Shown here: positions 41,575-49,459 of the stretch, piece after piece
Numbering within the stretch: position 1 is the stretch's first letter
Layout: each line of letters starts with the position of its first letter
Source of the DNA: JABDJX01 sp039942715
Lineage (GTDB): Bacteria > Pseudomonadota > Alphaproteobacteria > Rhodobacterales > Rhodobacteraceae
Length of the DNA: 64,000 nucleotides
Assembly: GCA_039942715.1 (NCBI GenBank)
Contig: JBDVBY010000004.1
Location: forward strand, 186,001-250,000
Direction of reading: 5' to 3'
Position numbers and translations under genes: made by a program
The notes under the pieces: generated by a model
The model's input: only the letters and a program-made list of their open reading frames with translations
What the model was told of the DNA's origin: nothing
Database searches by the model: none

Positions 41575-42714
41575 TTAACGCTTAAGCGCGCCCACGCCAG
41601 AAAACCGGAAAGCTTCTTTTTCAAGCGCATCAATTTCATCTGCACTCATTTCATCATGCGCCACGGTTATGCGCCCCAAGAAGACAAGCGGAAGATCATC
41701 TGCGCGGCCCTCAAGATCAGCCTTGATCGCCTCGGCAGTTGCAGCCCCTACGTCATCGCCCATTCGCATTGGTGTTGCATCAAGTTCGCCGCGACGGATC
41801 GCATCAAGCTCAAGGCCCGTACCACCCCAACCCGTTGAGAAGATGTCTTTTTCTTTACCCATAGACACTTGCGCCTCAACGGACCCCATGGCCATCGCCG
41901 TGTTGGCGTTGTGGATGATGGTGGCTTCGGGATAGGCCTGCATGATCAGCGATGTGCCTTCAAAACCGCCTTCGCGCTGGTACTCACCATAGTGTTCATA
42001 GGCCGTGTTCCACCCGGCTTTCTCCTCAACGCAGGCTTTGAAATCACCCGAACGCTGGTTATCCGTGATTCCCGGAATGCCGCGGTTCATAGCCATTGTC
42101 ACACCTTCGCCAAGACGCGAAATCATGTAGTCGCACATGGTCAACGCACCAGCTGCTGACGAGAAATCAAACCAAGCATTTGGCTGATTGCTTAGATCTT
42201 TGAGCGGTGTGTGGAAGGCCCACACATAGGTGGAAAACCCATCAGTGCCAGACAACTTGTCTATGTTGTCAGCCTGAATAGCCAACTCGGAAGGGCCAAA
42301 GATCACGTAGTCATAGAGGTCAGCGTCTTGGGCAACCTGATTGGCATATGTCGACTGAAGCGAATGCTCGATTTGACGCGAAGCAAACTCTGTCGTCTCA
42401 TAGGTGATGCCCAACTCGTCCAGACGTTTGGTCATCGCGAGGTAATTGCGCGCCCAAAAGTCGGATGTATCCGCGGACGGGTAAATCATCGCAATTTGGA
42501 TTGGCGCATCTTGCGTGCCGCTGAATGGCACGGCATCGGTGCCTACCACAGCTTGCAACGCGCCAAGCTTGCCATCAGCGTTCACCTCGTCAGGCACCCA
42601 ATAATCGCGATCCGCGATGTCAGGCAGTTCTTTCAAAGGCAAATGACCGTCGGCGAACGCCGCTCCTGCGATCATCGCGCTTGCCACCAAACTGGTCGTC
42701 ATCAATAGTTTCAT
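41575..42714 (-). CDS. CUT2-type sugar ABC transporter substrate-binding protein
   Basis: The product is 379 residues from ATG 42714, with GGAGG upstream. The signal peptide ends at AGAAFA. The mature protein resembles periplasmic-binding-protein family 4 (ribose/autoinducer type): IQIAMIYPSADTSDFWARN, a repeated hinge region, MNRGIPGITDNQRSGDFKACV and IHNANTAMAMGS. The preceding N-terminal region (about 70 residues) is longer than in ribose-binding proteins. It is the last gene of the three-gene transporter operon, before a strong terminator. The sugar cannot be read from sequence. Confidence 0.85.
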   Translation of the reverse strand: MKLLMTTSLVASAMIAGAAFADGHLPLKELPDIADRDYWVPDEVNADGKLGALQAVVGTDAVPFSGTQDAPIQIAMIYPSADTSDFWARNYLAMTKRLDELGITYETTEFASRQIEHSLQSTYANQVAQDADLYDYVIFGPSELAIQADNIDKLSGTDGFSTYVWAFHTPLKDLSNQPNAWFDFSSAAGALTMCDYMISRLGEGVTMAMNRGIPGITDNQRSGDFKACVEEKAGWNTAYEHYGEYQREGGFEGTSLIMQAYPEATIIHNANTAMAMGSVEAQVSMGKEKDIFSTGWGGTGLELDAIRRGELDATPMRMGDDVGAATAEAIKADLEGRADDLPLVFLGRITVAHDEMSADEIDALEKEAFRFSGVGALKR

Positions 42715-42801
42715 CTTGGTTCCTCCCTTACATGAGTGCGGAGCCATCGGTCGGTGCCAGGGCTGCAACCCTGGCCCGACCAACTCCGCGTTTTATAACC
42801 G

Positions 42802-43920
42802 TTACCCACTTGGTGTTGGGTCTACGGCCGTTAGTCCGCCAATCGCGAGCAGCGCGATCAACACACCGATAAGTGCGGCACTGAACCGCAACATTTTTTG
42901 CCCATCGGGCGTTTGCAACTTGGCCAGCAGTCCACCGGCGCCATCGCGATCCTTTTTTTGCATCCAAGCGTACAGTGCGACCGAGCTGACGATCACGACG
43001 CCTGAGGCAACCGACTGCCAAAAGAACTCGATCCGCAACGTCACCAGTGCGTTGATCATCATCGACAACAGCAAGACGCCTGCAAATGAGCCAAGCATCG
43101 AGGCGCGTCCGCCGAACAGAGACGTGCCACCGACAACAACCGCAGCAATGACGTGGAGGTTAAAGTAAGGCGCCGACGTCGCTTGGATTGCGTTCAACTT
43201 GCCGGTCAGCATAACGCCTGCCAACGCCGCGCAGGCCCCACATAGCACATAGGCAAAGACCTTGTGGCGGTTGACCGAAATACCTGTCAGCGCTGCCGCT
43301 TCGGGATTCGAGCCGATAGCAACAGTGTAGCGTCCAAAGTATGTCCGCTTGAGAAGGACGTAGCCTGCGATCATCGTCGCGGTCCCAATCAGAACAGGGA
43401 TAGGCACAAATCCGGGGATTTGCCCGCGGCCAATATCCGTCAGAAAATCGGGGAACCGCGCAAGAACCAGACCTTTGGCCAGCACCAGCGCAAAGCCGCG
43501 ATAGACCAAATCCATCGCCAGTGTGCCGATCAGATCAGGCACATTCAGGCGCGTGATAATAAGACCATTGATCAGCCCCATCACAGCGCCCAACATGATC
43601 GCGATAGGCACGGCGATATAGACTGAGAACCCGTATTGTTTGATCAGAAACGCCATGATGATGCCTGACAAGGCGGCGATGGAGCCGATAGAAAGATCAA
43701 TGCCGCGCTGCGTGATGACAAAGGTCATCGCCATGGCCATCGGCATATAGAGAGCCGCGTCCAGTAAGATCAGATTAATGTTTGAGACACGGAAATACCG
43801 CGCCGGCTCGGCCACCCCCATGAATAAGAGGATCGCAAGGATCATCACCAACGGGCCAATGATCGCGATGTAGGGCTCTAAGCGTTCGGTCAGTGGGCGG
43901 GGGGCGATTGCTGCAGGCAT
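42802..43920 (-). CDS. CUT2-type sugar ABC transporter permease (RbsC-like)
   Basis: The product is 372 residues with eight to ten helices. RbsC-family signatures are present: VITQRGIDLSIGSIAALSGI, NGLIITRLNVPDLIGTLAM, TYFGRYTVAIGSNPEAAALTGI, and VVVGGTSLFGGRASMLGSFAG. It forms a homodimeric sugar channel. The start ATG 43920 overlaps the ATPase stop by 1 nt (TAATG). The C-terminal tail of about 60 residues is unusually long for the family. Confidence 0.88.
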   Translation of the reverse strand: MPAAIAPRPLTERLEPYIAIIGPLVMILAILLFMGVAEPARYFRVSNINLILLDAALYMPMAMAMTFVITQRGIDLSIGSIAALSGIIMAFLIKQYGFSVYIAVPIAIMLGAVMGLINGLIITRLNVPDLIGTLAMDLVYRGFALVLAKGLVLARFPDFLTDIGRGQIPGFVPIPVLIGTATMIAGYVLLKRTYFGRYTVAIGSNPEAAALTGISVNRHKVFAYVLCGACAALAGVMLTGKLNAIQATSAPYFNLHVIAAVVVGGTSLFGGRASMLGSFAGVLLLSMMINALVTLRIEFFWQSVASGVVIVSSVALYAWMQKKDRDGAGGLLAKLQTPDGQKMLRFSAALIGVLIALLAIGGLTAVDPTPSG

Positions 43921-44675
43921 TACGCTGCCTCCTCTGCGCCAACAATGAGGCCTAGCACGTCCTGCGTGCTGCTTTCAGCTGTGTTCACGCGTCCAACGCA
44001 TTGGCCGCGGCGTTGAACATGGATGCGGTCGGACACCTCAAACACATCGTCCAACGAGTGACTGATCAGGATCACGGCAAGACCCTGTTCCTTTACCGTT
44101 TGAATAAGCTTCAATGTGCGCGCGGTTTCCTGCGGCCCCAACGCGGCCGTTGGTTCGTCCATTACCAGCACGCGCAGCCCTTCGTGGTAAACGGCACGTG
44201 CGATTGCGACGGCCTGACGCTGACCGCCTGACAGGCTTTCGGTTGGGGCATCAAGAGACCGCAGCACAACGCCAAGACGCTCCATCAAAACGCGTTCGGT
44301 CTCGCTTCGCATAAGCTTGTTGTCGAGAACGGTGATCCCAAGAACTTTACGGGTCAGTTCGTTGCCCAAAAACATGTTCGCGGCCGGATCAAGGTGATCG
44401 GCGAGCGCCAGCGTTTGGTAGACCGCGTCAATGCCCTGTTCGATGGCTTCGGCGTGGCTTGAAAACTCAACCTTTTCGCCGCCAAGAAAAATCTCACCTT
44501 CGGTTGGCTGGTATACACCCGTGAGGACTTTGATGAGCGTCGACTTGCCGGCACCATTGTCGCCGACAATTGCCAGAACCTCACCCGCGTGCGCCTCCAA
44601 ATCAACATTGGAAAGCGCCGTCACGCCACCAAAACGCTTGGTGATACCGCGCATTCTTACTAGGGGTTCGCTCAT
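43920..44675 (-). CDS. CUT2-type sugar ABC transporter ATP-binding protein (single domain)
   Basis: The product is 251 residues from ATG 44675, which follows a GGAGGG site; a GTG at 44687 is in frame but overlaps that site. Motifs: Walker A GDNGAGKST, signature LSGGQRQAVAIARA, Walker B LRVLVMDEPTAALG, and ISHSLDDVFE. It has one nucleotide-binding domain, whereas RbsA-type ATPases usually have two; single-domain forms occur in FrcA-like transporters. It energises the adjacent permease. It is first in the operon, directly downstream of the operator-flanked promoter. Confidence 0.9.
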   Translation of the reverse strand: MSEPLVRMRGITKRFGGVTALSNVDLEAHAGEVLAIVGDNGAGKSTLIKVLTGVYQPTEGEIFLGGEKVEFSSHAEAIEQGIDAVYQTLALADHLDPAANMFLGNELTRKVLGITVLDNKLMRSETERVLMERLGVVLRSLDAPTESLSGGQRQAVAIARAVYHEGLRVLVMDEPTAALGPQETARTLKLIQTVKEQGLAVILISHSLDDVFEVSDRIHVQRRGQCVGRVNTAESSTQDVLGLIVGAEEAA

Positions 44676-44777
44676 ATAGCCCTCCACTTAAATTGGCGCT
44701 TCAGACAAAGCCGCAGACCCCAAAAGAGTCCTGCAGCAGGTCTTGTCTCGCCAAATTCCTCCCAGCTCGGGTTTTAG

Positions 44778-44845
44778 GTTACCCGTAACGTTTCTTATTG
44801 TTTGTGGCAAAGCTACATTCTGTCAAGGATTAAGTTACCCGTAAC
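44778..44845 (-). promoter_or_regulatory. Sugar-transporter promoter flanked by two LacI-type operators
   Basis: Two identical imperfect palindromes, GTTACCCGTAAC, lie at 44778-44789 and 44834-44845, 56 bp apart. Between them, on the minus strand, is a perfect -35 TTGACA (44826-44821) and, after 18 nt, AACAAT (44802-44797) as -10. One operator would cover the start site and the other the upstream side, as expected for a LacI-family repressor. No regulator gene is adjacent. Confidence 0.75.
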
Positions 44846-44869
44846 ATTTGCACGGCAAAATCTAAATAA

Positions 44870-44890
44870 AAGTATTTATTACAAATACTT
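44870..44890 (-). terminator. AT-rich hairpin after the ligase-fusion gene
   Basis: A perfect 8-bp stem AAGTATTT/AAATACTT with a 5-nt loop is followed on the minus strand by TTATTTAGATTTT. It could terminate the gene ending at 45038. Next to it, ATTTCGCGAAAT (44898-44909) is a 12-bp perfect palindrome that might be an operator instead. The rest of 44846-45037 holds no credible gene. Confidence 0.45.
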
Positions 44891-45037
44891 AATAGATATT
44901 TCGCGAAATTCATGAACAAGACTGAGAACATAGAGTTGCTCAGATCGCTTGGCTTTCGCACCAAGACTTACGCGAACGGTTCATTGAGAGTTCCGATTGA
45001 GCTCGCACACTTTGTGTATTCGAATCGCCCTTGCTGC

Positions 45038-47452
45038 TTAGCCATCTGTACTGCTCTCGCGCAACGCGCGTGCCACAGCTTTTCCCTCATCAAACTTTGC
45101 GCGTCGTTCGGCGATCTCTTCCGCCGATAGCAAATCGGGGTTGGAGTAGAACGACTTCCAATCCTTGCGCCCAATCCATTTCAATGGCGTTTGCACGACG
45201 CTCCCCGGACCTGCCGCGTTCTCCAGAAGATGGAGCGCAGCGTTCAAAACGATGGCCTGAGATTCTTTATCGTAGGGACGCCCTGCAGAGTTACCAAGCG
45301 GGAAGTCATTGAATACGAACCTTGGTGCGCCGACGGAGCGCACGATGTCACTGGCACAACCCGTTACCACCGTGGGTATACCAGCGCTCTCCAGCACGCG
45401 GGCGGCCATAGTGACGCACTGATGGCAAACAGGACAATTCGGAACAAGAATGACCGCATCCACCTGATCAGTTTGGCAACGTTTGAGCAATTCCGGCGCA
45501 TCAATCGTTTCGGTCACCCGCTTGGACCGGTTTGTAGGGAACCCGAAAAAATTCGGCGCCACACGCCCAATCCGACCAGCCGCCGCGGCAGCCTTCAGGG
45601 ATTCTAGGGGGAAGTAGGCACTAATGTCATCCGCGCGCGTGTTTTCACGATCTATGCCCACATGCGAAATCCGCAAGTCGGGCATTTCGGACGTGGAGCC
45701 ACTGTAGACTTTGTAAAACTTCGCTCCCGCATTGTAAGGCGCGCCGGGCCCCTGATCTCCTGCGCCTGGCTGAAACGGCGCCGCTGTCGTCACGATGGCA
45801 ACGGTTGCCTCATTCAACGCAGGCTTCAGCGTGCAAAACGGGATATCATCGTTCTGGGCCCATTCATAGGGTGTACCGAACCCAAGTGCTGTGTAGTAGT
45901 TGCGCGTGCGCTTGATGTATTCCAGCGGCGCATCATCTTCGCATCGAACGGACATGCCACTCGCGCGGTGGCGCTTTTCAAGGGCGATTACCTCTTGCTT
46001 CAAGCGAGGCATCTCGACCTTGCCAATGTCGTTTAGCGGCAGTTGCTGATACTCATAGATGCCGTTCAGCCTGTGCGCAGGCGATAGCGTCCGAGCAATG
46101 CGGTCGTTAAGATCGGACAGTTTCAACGGACGCCCTGATGGCACGATGCAGGCGACAGGTACCTCTCCAAGATCAGCATCCGGCATGCCGAATACAGCAA
46201 CCGCATCAACGCTTTCGTCTCCAAGCAGACAATCCTCAATTTGACGCGGTGACAGGTTCGCGCCGCCGCGAATGATGATGTCTTTCAACCGTCCCGTGAG
46301 GAACAAAAAGCCGTCGTCATCGAGATACCCGTAGTCACCAGTGCGCAGCCACTGGGACGTGTCGAAAGAAGGTTCGCCCACGTACCCCATTGCAATGCAA
46401 GGCCCGCGAAAACACACTTCACCGGGTTGCCCGGCCCCAACCGGTGCGTCGGTGTCAGGCGCTAAGATCGCAATCTCGCGCCCCTCAAGCGCTTGCCCGA
46501 CCGAGCCAATTTTGCGCGCATCCGGTGGATTGGCTGTGTTGGTACAGGTTGTTTCCGTTTGGCCATAAGAGACGACCACATCGCAGCCAAAATGCGCCTC
46601 TATGCGGCGTTGTGCATCGGGCAAAAGTGGCGCAGCGCCAGAGCGGATAAAGCGCAAATTCTCAACGCCAGCTTTTGGAATATTGTGCTCTAAAAGACGT
46701 GTGAGCATTGTGGGAACAGCAGTGAAATACGTTGGCTGCGCTTCGGTCAAGGCATCCAGAAAGCTTTGAGGCTCAAAATGCGACAGCAGTGTTACGCGCG
46801 CGCCCATCGCCAGCGGCAGCAAGATTTGGTTCAGCAGACCGTTGGTGTGATAAAACGGCATGACTTGAAGCAAATGATCTGCGGGTGTCACCGGGATGAC
46901 TTTGCTCAGGCTGTGCGTGTTGATCGCGATGTTCAACTGGCTGAGCGCGACGCCTTTTGGCGTACTGGTCGATCCCGACGTGAAGATGACCAACGCTTCC
47001 GCTGTCGCGTCTGGGATTGGGGGCTGTTCGGTCGGCATCGCGCGACCCAAAGGATCAGAACGCAGCGAAACCTCACATCCTGGTTTGGCGGCAATCTGTT
47101 GCGCCAGTACATAACAGGCGGGGTCCGTGACAATCTGATGAGCGCCAACCACACCCAGCTTGCTAAAGCTTAGATCAACTGCGTCCGTCTTGCTTAGAAT
47201 GGAAACAGACACTCCGCTGCAGAGCCCCGCAAGAATATCGACGCACAGTTCCACGGTGCGACCTTGGAGTAGCGCAATGCGGCCTGTTGGCGGAACATTG
47301 GCCAAAAACTCCTGAGCGCGGGCCGCAACCAACTCTCCCAATTCGCTGTAGGTGATGGATTTTTCCTGAGTAGAAATCGCCAGATTTCCAGACTTGGCGG
47401 GATCATTGACGACAGCCCAGAACATCTCGGCAAAAAGCGGGTCGTGTTTCAT
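45038..47452 (-). CDS. Acyl-CoA-ligase-like enzyme fused to glycine-reductase-B-like module
   Basis: The product is 804 residues from ATG 47452 (GAGGA upstream). Residues about 1-510 are an AMP-dependent synthetase/ligase: phosphate loop TSGSTSTPKGVALS, SYGQTE, TGDYGYLDDDGFLFLTGR, and the C-terminal lysine region near IGKVEMPR. Residues about 525-804 resemble the reductase component B family of glycine, betaine and D-proline reductases (GRVAPNFFGFPTNRSKRV, AGIPTVVTGCASD, GAPRFVFNDFPLGN). At the position where those enzymes carry selenocysteine, this protein has CPVCHQC (673-679), encoded by an ordinary TGT. The pairing suggests activation of a carboxylate followed by thiol chemistry; the substrate is unknown. 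Confidence 0.7.
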   Translation of the reverse strand: MKHDPLFAEMFWAVVNDPAKSGNLAISTQEKSITYSELGELVAARAQEFLANVPPTGRIALLQGRTVELCVDILAGLCSGVSVSILSKTDAVDLSFSKLGVVGAHQIVTDPACYVLAQQIAAKPGCEVSLRSDPLGRAMPTEQPPIPDATAEALVIFTSGSTSTPKGVALSQLNIAINTHSLSKVIPVTPADHLLQVMPFYHTNGLLNQILLPLAMGARVTLLSHFEPQSFLDALTEAQPTYFTAVPTMLTRLLEHNIPKAGVENLRFIRSGAAPLLPDAQRRIEAHFGCDVVVSYGQTETTCTNTANPPDARKIGSVGQALEGREIAILAPDTDAPVGAGQPGEVCFRGPCIAMGYVGEPSFDTSQWLRTGDYGYLDDDGFLFLTGRLKDIIIRGGANLSPRQIEDCLLGDESVDAVAVFGMPDADLGEVPVACIVPSGRPLKLSDLNDRIARTLSPAHRLNGIYEYQQLPLNDIGKVEMPRLKQEVIALEKRHRASGMSVRCEDDAPLEYIKRTRNYYTALGFGTPYEWAQNDDIPFCTLKPALNEATVAIVTTAAPFQPGAGDQGPGAPYNAGAKFYKVYSGSTSEMPDLRISHVGIDRENTRADDISAYFPLESLKAAAAAGRIGRVAPNFFGFPTNRSKRVTETIDAPELLKRCQTDQVDAVILVPNCPVCHQCVTMAARVLESAGIPTVVTGCASDIVRSVGAPRFVFNDFPLGNSAGRPYDKESQAIVLNAALHLLENAAGPGSVVQTPLKWIGRKDWKSFYSNPDLLSAEEIAERRAKFDEGKAVARALRESSTDG

Positions 47453-47525
47453 CGTCAAAATTCCTCGAAGCAAGTCGCGACACTTTAGACGAACCGGGGC
47501 CGGAGTCGAACTTTCTCTAGCGAGT

Positions 47526-48581
47526 TCAGGCGGACTTGTTGATGTCGATCAGATGAAGGGCCTTGCGCGCTTTTTTTGCCAATTCACCCTCTCCTCCCAC
47601 CAAGTTGAGGTACCGACGGAAATAGTCTTCTGCTTGGGTGATGTCTTCATGCTGCATTGCAAGCTGGGCCAGATTGAACATCGGATCGGGATAGTTTGGA
47701 TCCACTTTGATCGCTTGGCGTAAGCGCTCTGATGCCTCTTGGCTTCGACCTTCCGTTTCCAAAATGCCCGCCAGATTGAAGAACGCTTCGGCAAAGTTTT
47801 CGTCGCGCGCGATGGCACGCTCAAAAGCAATTCTGGCATCCGCCAGCCTGCCTTGTGCTGCGCGGACGTTGCCCAGGTTATAGGGAGAGATTGGGTCACG
47901 TTTGTCGCTCAATGCACAGGTCTCATAAATTCGAGCTGCCGTTTCAAGATCTCCCTCAAGCTCAGCTTCCAAGCCCTGTTCAAACAATCCGTCCAACGTG
48001 TCGCTATCGTCCAATCGCAACATGCCCTGACCGCTGAGATTGGTGATTCCGTCTTCCCATTCTAAAACCGGTTGTCCATGCGCGTCCGCGCCAAGCTGAT
48101 GCCGCCCACGCGGAGAGCTGGTGCGGCGGCGAAGGGCGGTGAGAATTTCTACGGGCGTCATGTCGCGTGCTTCAAGGCGCGCGGCGTTCTTTATCGTGTC
48201 ACTGTCGGCGAAGGCCACTTGGTCGTCTTGAAGATGGATCAGATCGAACGCGTTGAGCACGTCGGTCAATTCATCGGAGATTACGGCGACCCTTGCGATG
48301 GGCAAGCTTGCGACCGTGGCTTCTTTGCCATCGAGAAGGCTCAACAAGCGCGCTTCACCAATGACCGGGACACCGCGCGCTTTCGCTTCGCTAAGTCTAC
48401 GGCCCAAGCGACCATCCGGTAGCAGGTTTTGAGCGCCGGAGCCGACAACAAAAAGTGTAGTGGCGCGCGTCAGGTCTTTGACGGTTTGGCCACCCAAATC
48501 CCAAATGCGCCGCGCGATATCATCGCGACGCTGAAGCCGGAAGCGCCCAAAAAGGCTAACCTTATCTGCTGCCCCCAGCAA
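47526..48581 (-). CDS. BRCT-domain and TPR protein next to Ku
   Basis: The product is 351 residues, probably from TTG 48581, 7 nt after the Ku stop, with GAGAG upstream. Residues about 8-90 form a BRCT-like domain (VSLFGRFRLQRRDDIARRI, GGQTVKDLTRATTLFVVG, ARGVPVIGEARLL). A linker with a short helix motif follows, then three or four TPR repeats (about 205-340: YNLGNVRAAQGRLADARIAF, AFFNLAGILETEGRSQEA, PMFNLAQLAMQHEDI). BRCT domains bind phosphoproteins or DNA ends. Adjacent to Ku and LigD, it may be a scaffold for end joining; this is inference. Confidence 0.75.
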   Translation of the reverse strand: MLGAADKVSLFGRFRLQRRDDIARRIWDLGGQTVKDLTRATTLFVVGSGAQNLLPDGRLGRRLSEAKARGVPVIGEARLLSLLDGKEATVASLPIARVAVISDELTDVLNAFDLIHLQDDQVAFADSDTIKNAARLEARDMTPVEILTALRRRTSSPRGRHQLGADAHGQPVLEWEDGITNLSGQGMLRLDDSDTLDGLFEQGLEAELEGDLETAARIYETCALSDKRDPISPYNLGNVRAAQGRLADARIAFERAIARDENFAEAFFNLAGILETEGRSQEASERLRQAIKVDPNYPDPMFNLAQLAMQHEDITQAEDYFRRYLNLVGGEGELAKKARKALHLIDINKSA

Positions 48582-48588
48582 AATGCTC

Positions 48589-49446
48589 TCAGGCCGACTT
48601 TGATTTCTTTGCCGGTGTCTTTTTCGCCGTGGCTTTCTTGGCTGCTTTCTTTGGTTTTGACGCCGCTGCCGGAGCGCGATCTTCTTGGATTGAGGCTTTC
48701 AAAGCGTCCATAAGGTTCACAACCTTGCCCTGCTCGGGTGCTTTCGAGATCACAGGCTCTTTGCCGTCGATCTTGGCCTTCACCAGCTCTAGCAACGCTT
48801 CTTCATAGCGATCTACGAAGGTCGAGCTATCGAATTCCATGACCTTCTGATTGATGATCATCTCGGCCATCTGCAACAGTTCGTCGTTCATTTCTACTTC
48901 GAGGTCTTCAAAGTAATGCGCTGCGTCGCGCACTTCTTTGGCAGAGCGCAGCGTCGTCATGACCATGCCGTCGTCATAGGGTTTCAGCGCGATCAATCGC
49001 TCGCGCCCTGAGAGCACAACGCGGGCAATGCCGACCTTGTCTGTGCGCGCCAATGCTTCTTTGATCACGGCGTAGGTTTCTTCGGCTACGGGGCCATCCG
49101 GGCCAAGATAATAGGGGCTGTCCAGATACAGATCATCAATTTCGCTTGCGTCTACGAAACCTTCGATGTCGATTGTCTTGTTGCTTTCGATCTGGATAGC
49201 GTCGAGCTCTTCTTTATCGACAATGACATAGCGATCTTTTTCGAACTGGTAGCCTTTGACCAGATCGCTGCGCTCGATTTCGCCCAACTCGGGATCGTGA
49301 TATTTCATCTGGACGCGGTTCAACGTGTCTTTGTGAAGCTGGTTGAACGATATCTTGTTGGCGGCCGTTGTGGCTGCGTAAAGCTTTACCGGGCACGAAA
49401 CCAAAGCCAGTTTCAAATACCCTTTCCAATATGCGCGCGGTGCCAT
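48589..49446 (-). CDS. ku: Non-homologous end-joining protein Ku
   Basis: The product is 285 residues with AGAGGA upstream of ATG 49446. It opens with the bacterial Ku signature (YWKGYLKLALVSCPVKLY), continues through the core ring domain (KGYQFEKDRYVIVDKEEL, LYLDSPYYLGPDG, IARVVLSGRERLIALKP), and ends in a lysine/alanine-rich tail (KPKKAAKKATAKK and on). The homodimer encircles double-strand ends and recruits LigD; the basic tail aids DNA binding and threading. It lies 13 nt after ligD and is co-transcribed with it. Confidence 0.95.
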   Translation of the reverse strand: MAPRAYWKGYLKLALVSCPVKLYAATTAANKISFNQLHKDTLNRVQMKYHDPELGEIERSDLVKGYQFEKDRYVIVDKEELDAIQIESNKTIDIEGFVDASEIDDLYLDSPYYLGPDGPVAEETYAVIKEALARTDKVGIARVVLSGRERLIALKPYDDGMVMTTLRSAKEVRDAAHYFEDLEVEMNDELLQMAEMIINQKVMEFDSSTFVDRYEEALLELVKAKIDGKEPVISKAPEQGKVVNLMDALKASIQEDRAPAAASKPKKAAKKATAKKTPAKKSKSA

Positions 49447-49459
49447 ATCTTTTGTCCTC

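Noticed and set aside
44912..45130. A 72-codon plus-strand frame in the gap after the ligase-fusion gene
   Set aside because: No ribosome site is visible, and its last third is antisense to the fusion gene; its composition gives no support.
45416..45436. Possible selenocysteine codon in the reductase-like module
   Set aside because: The codon at the aligned position is TGT (cysteine); there is no in-frame TGA and no visible SECIS-like hairpin.
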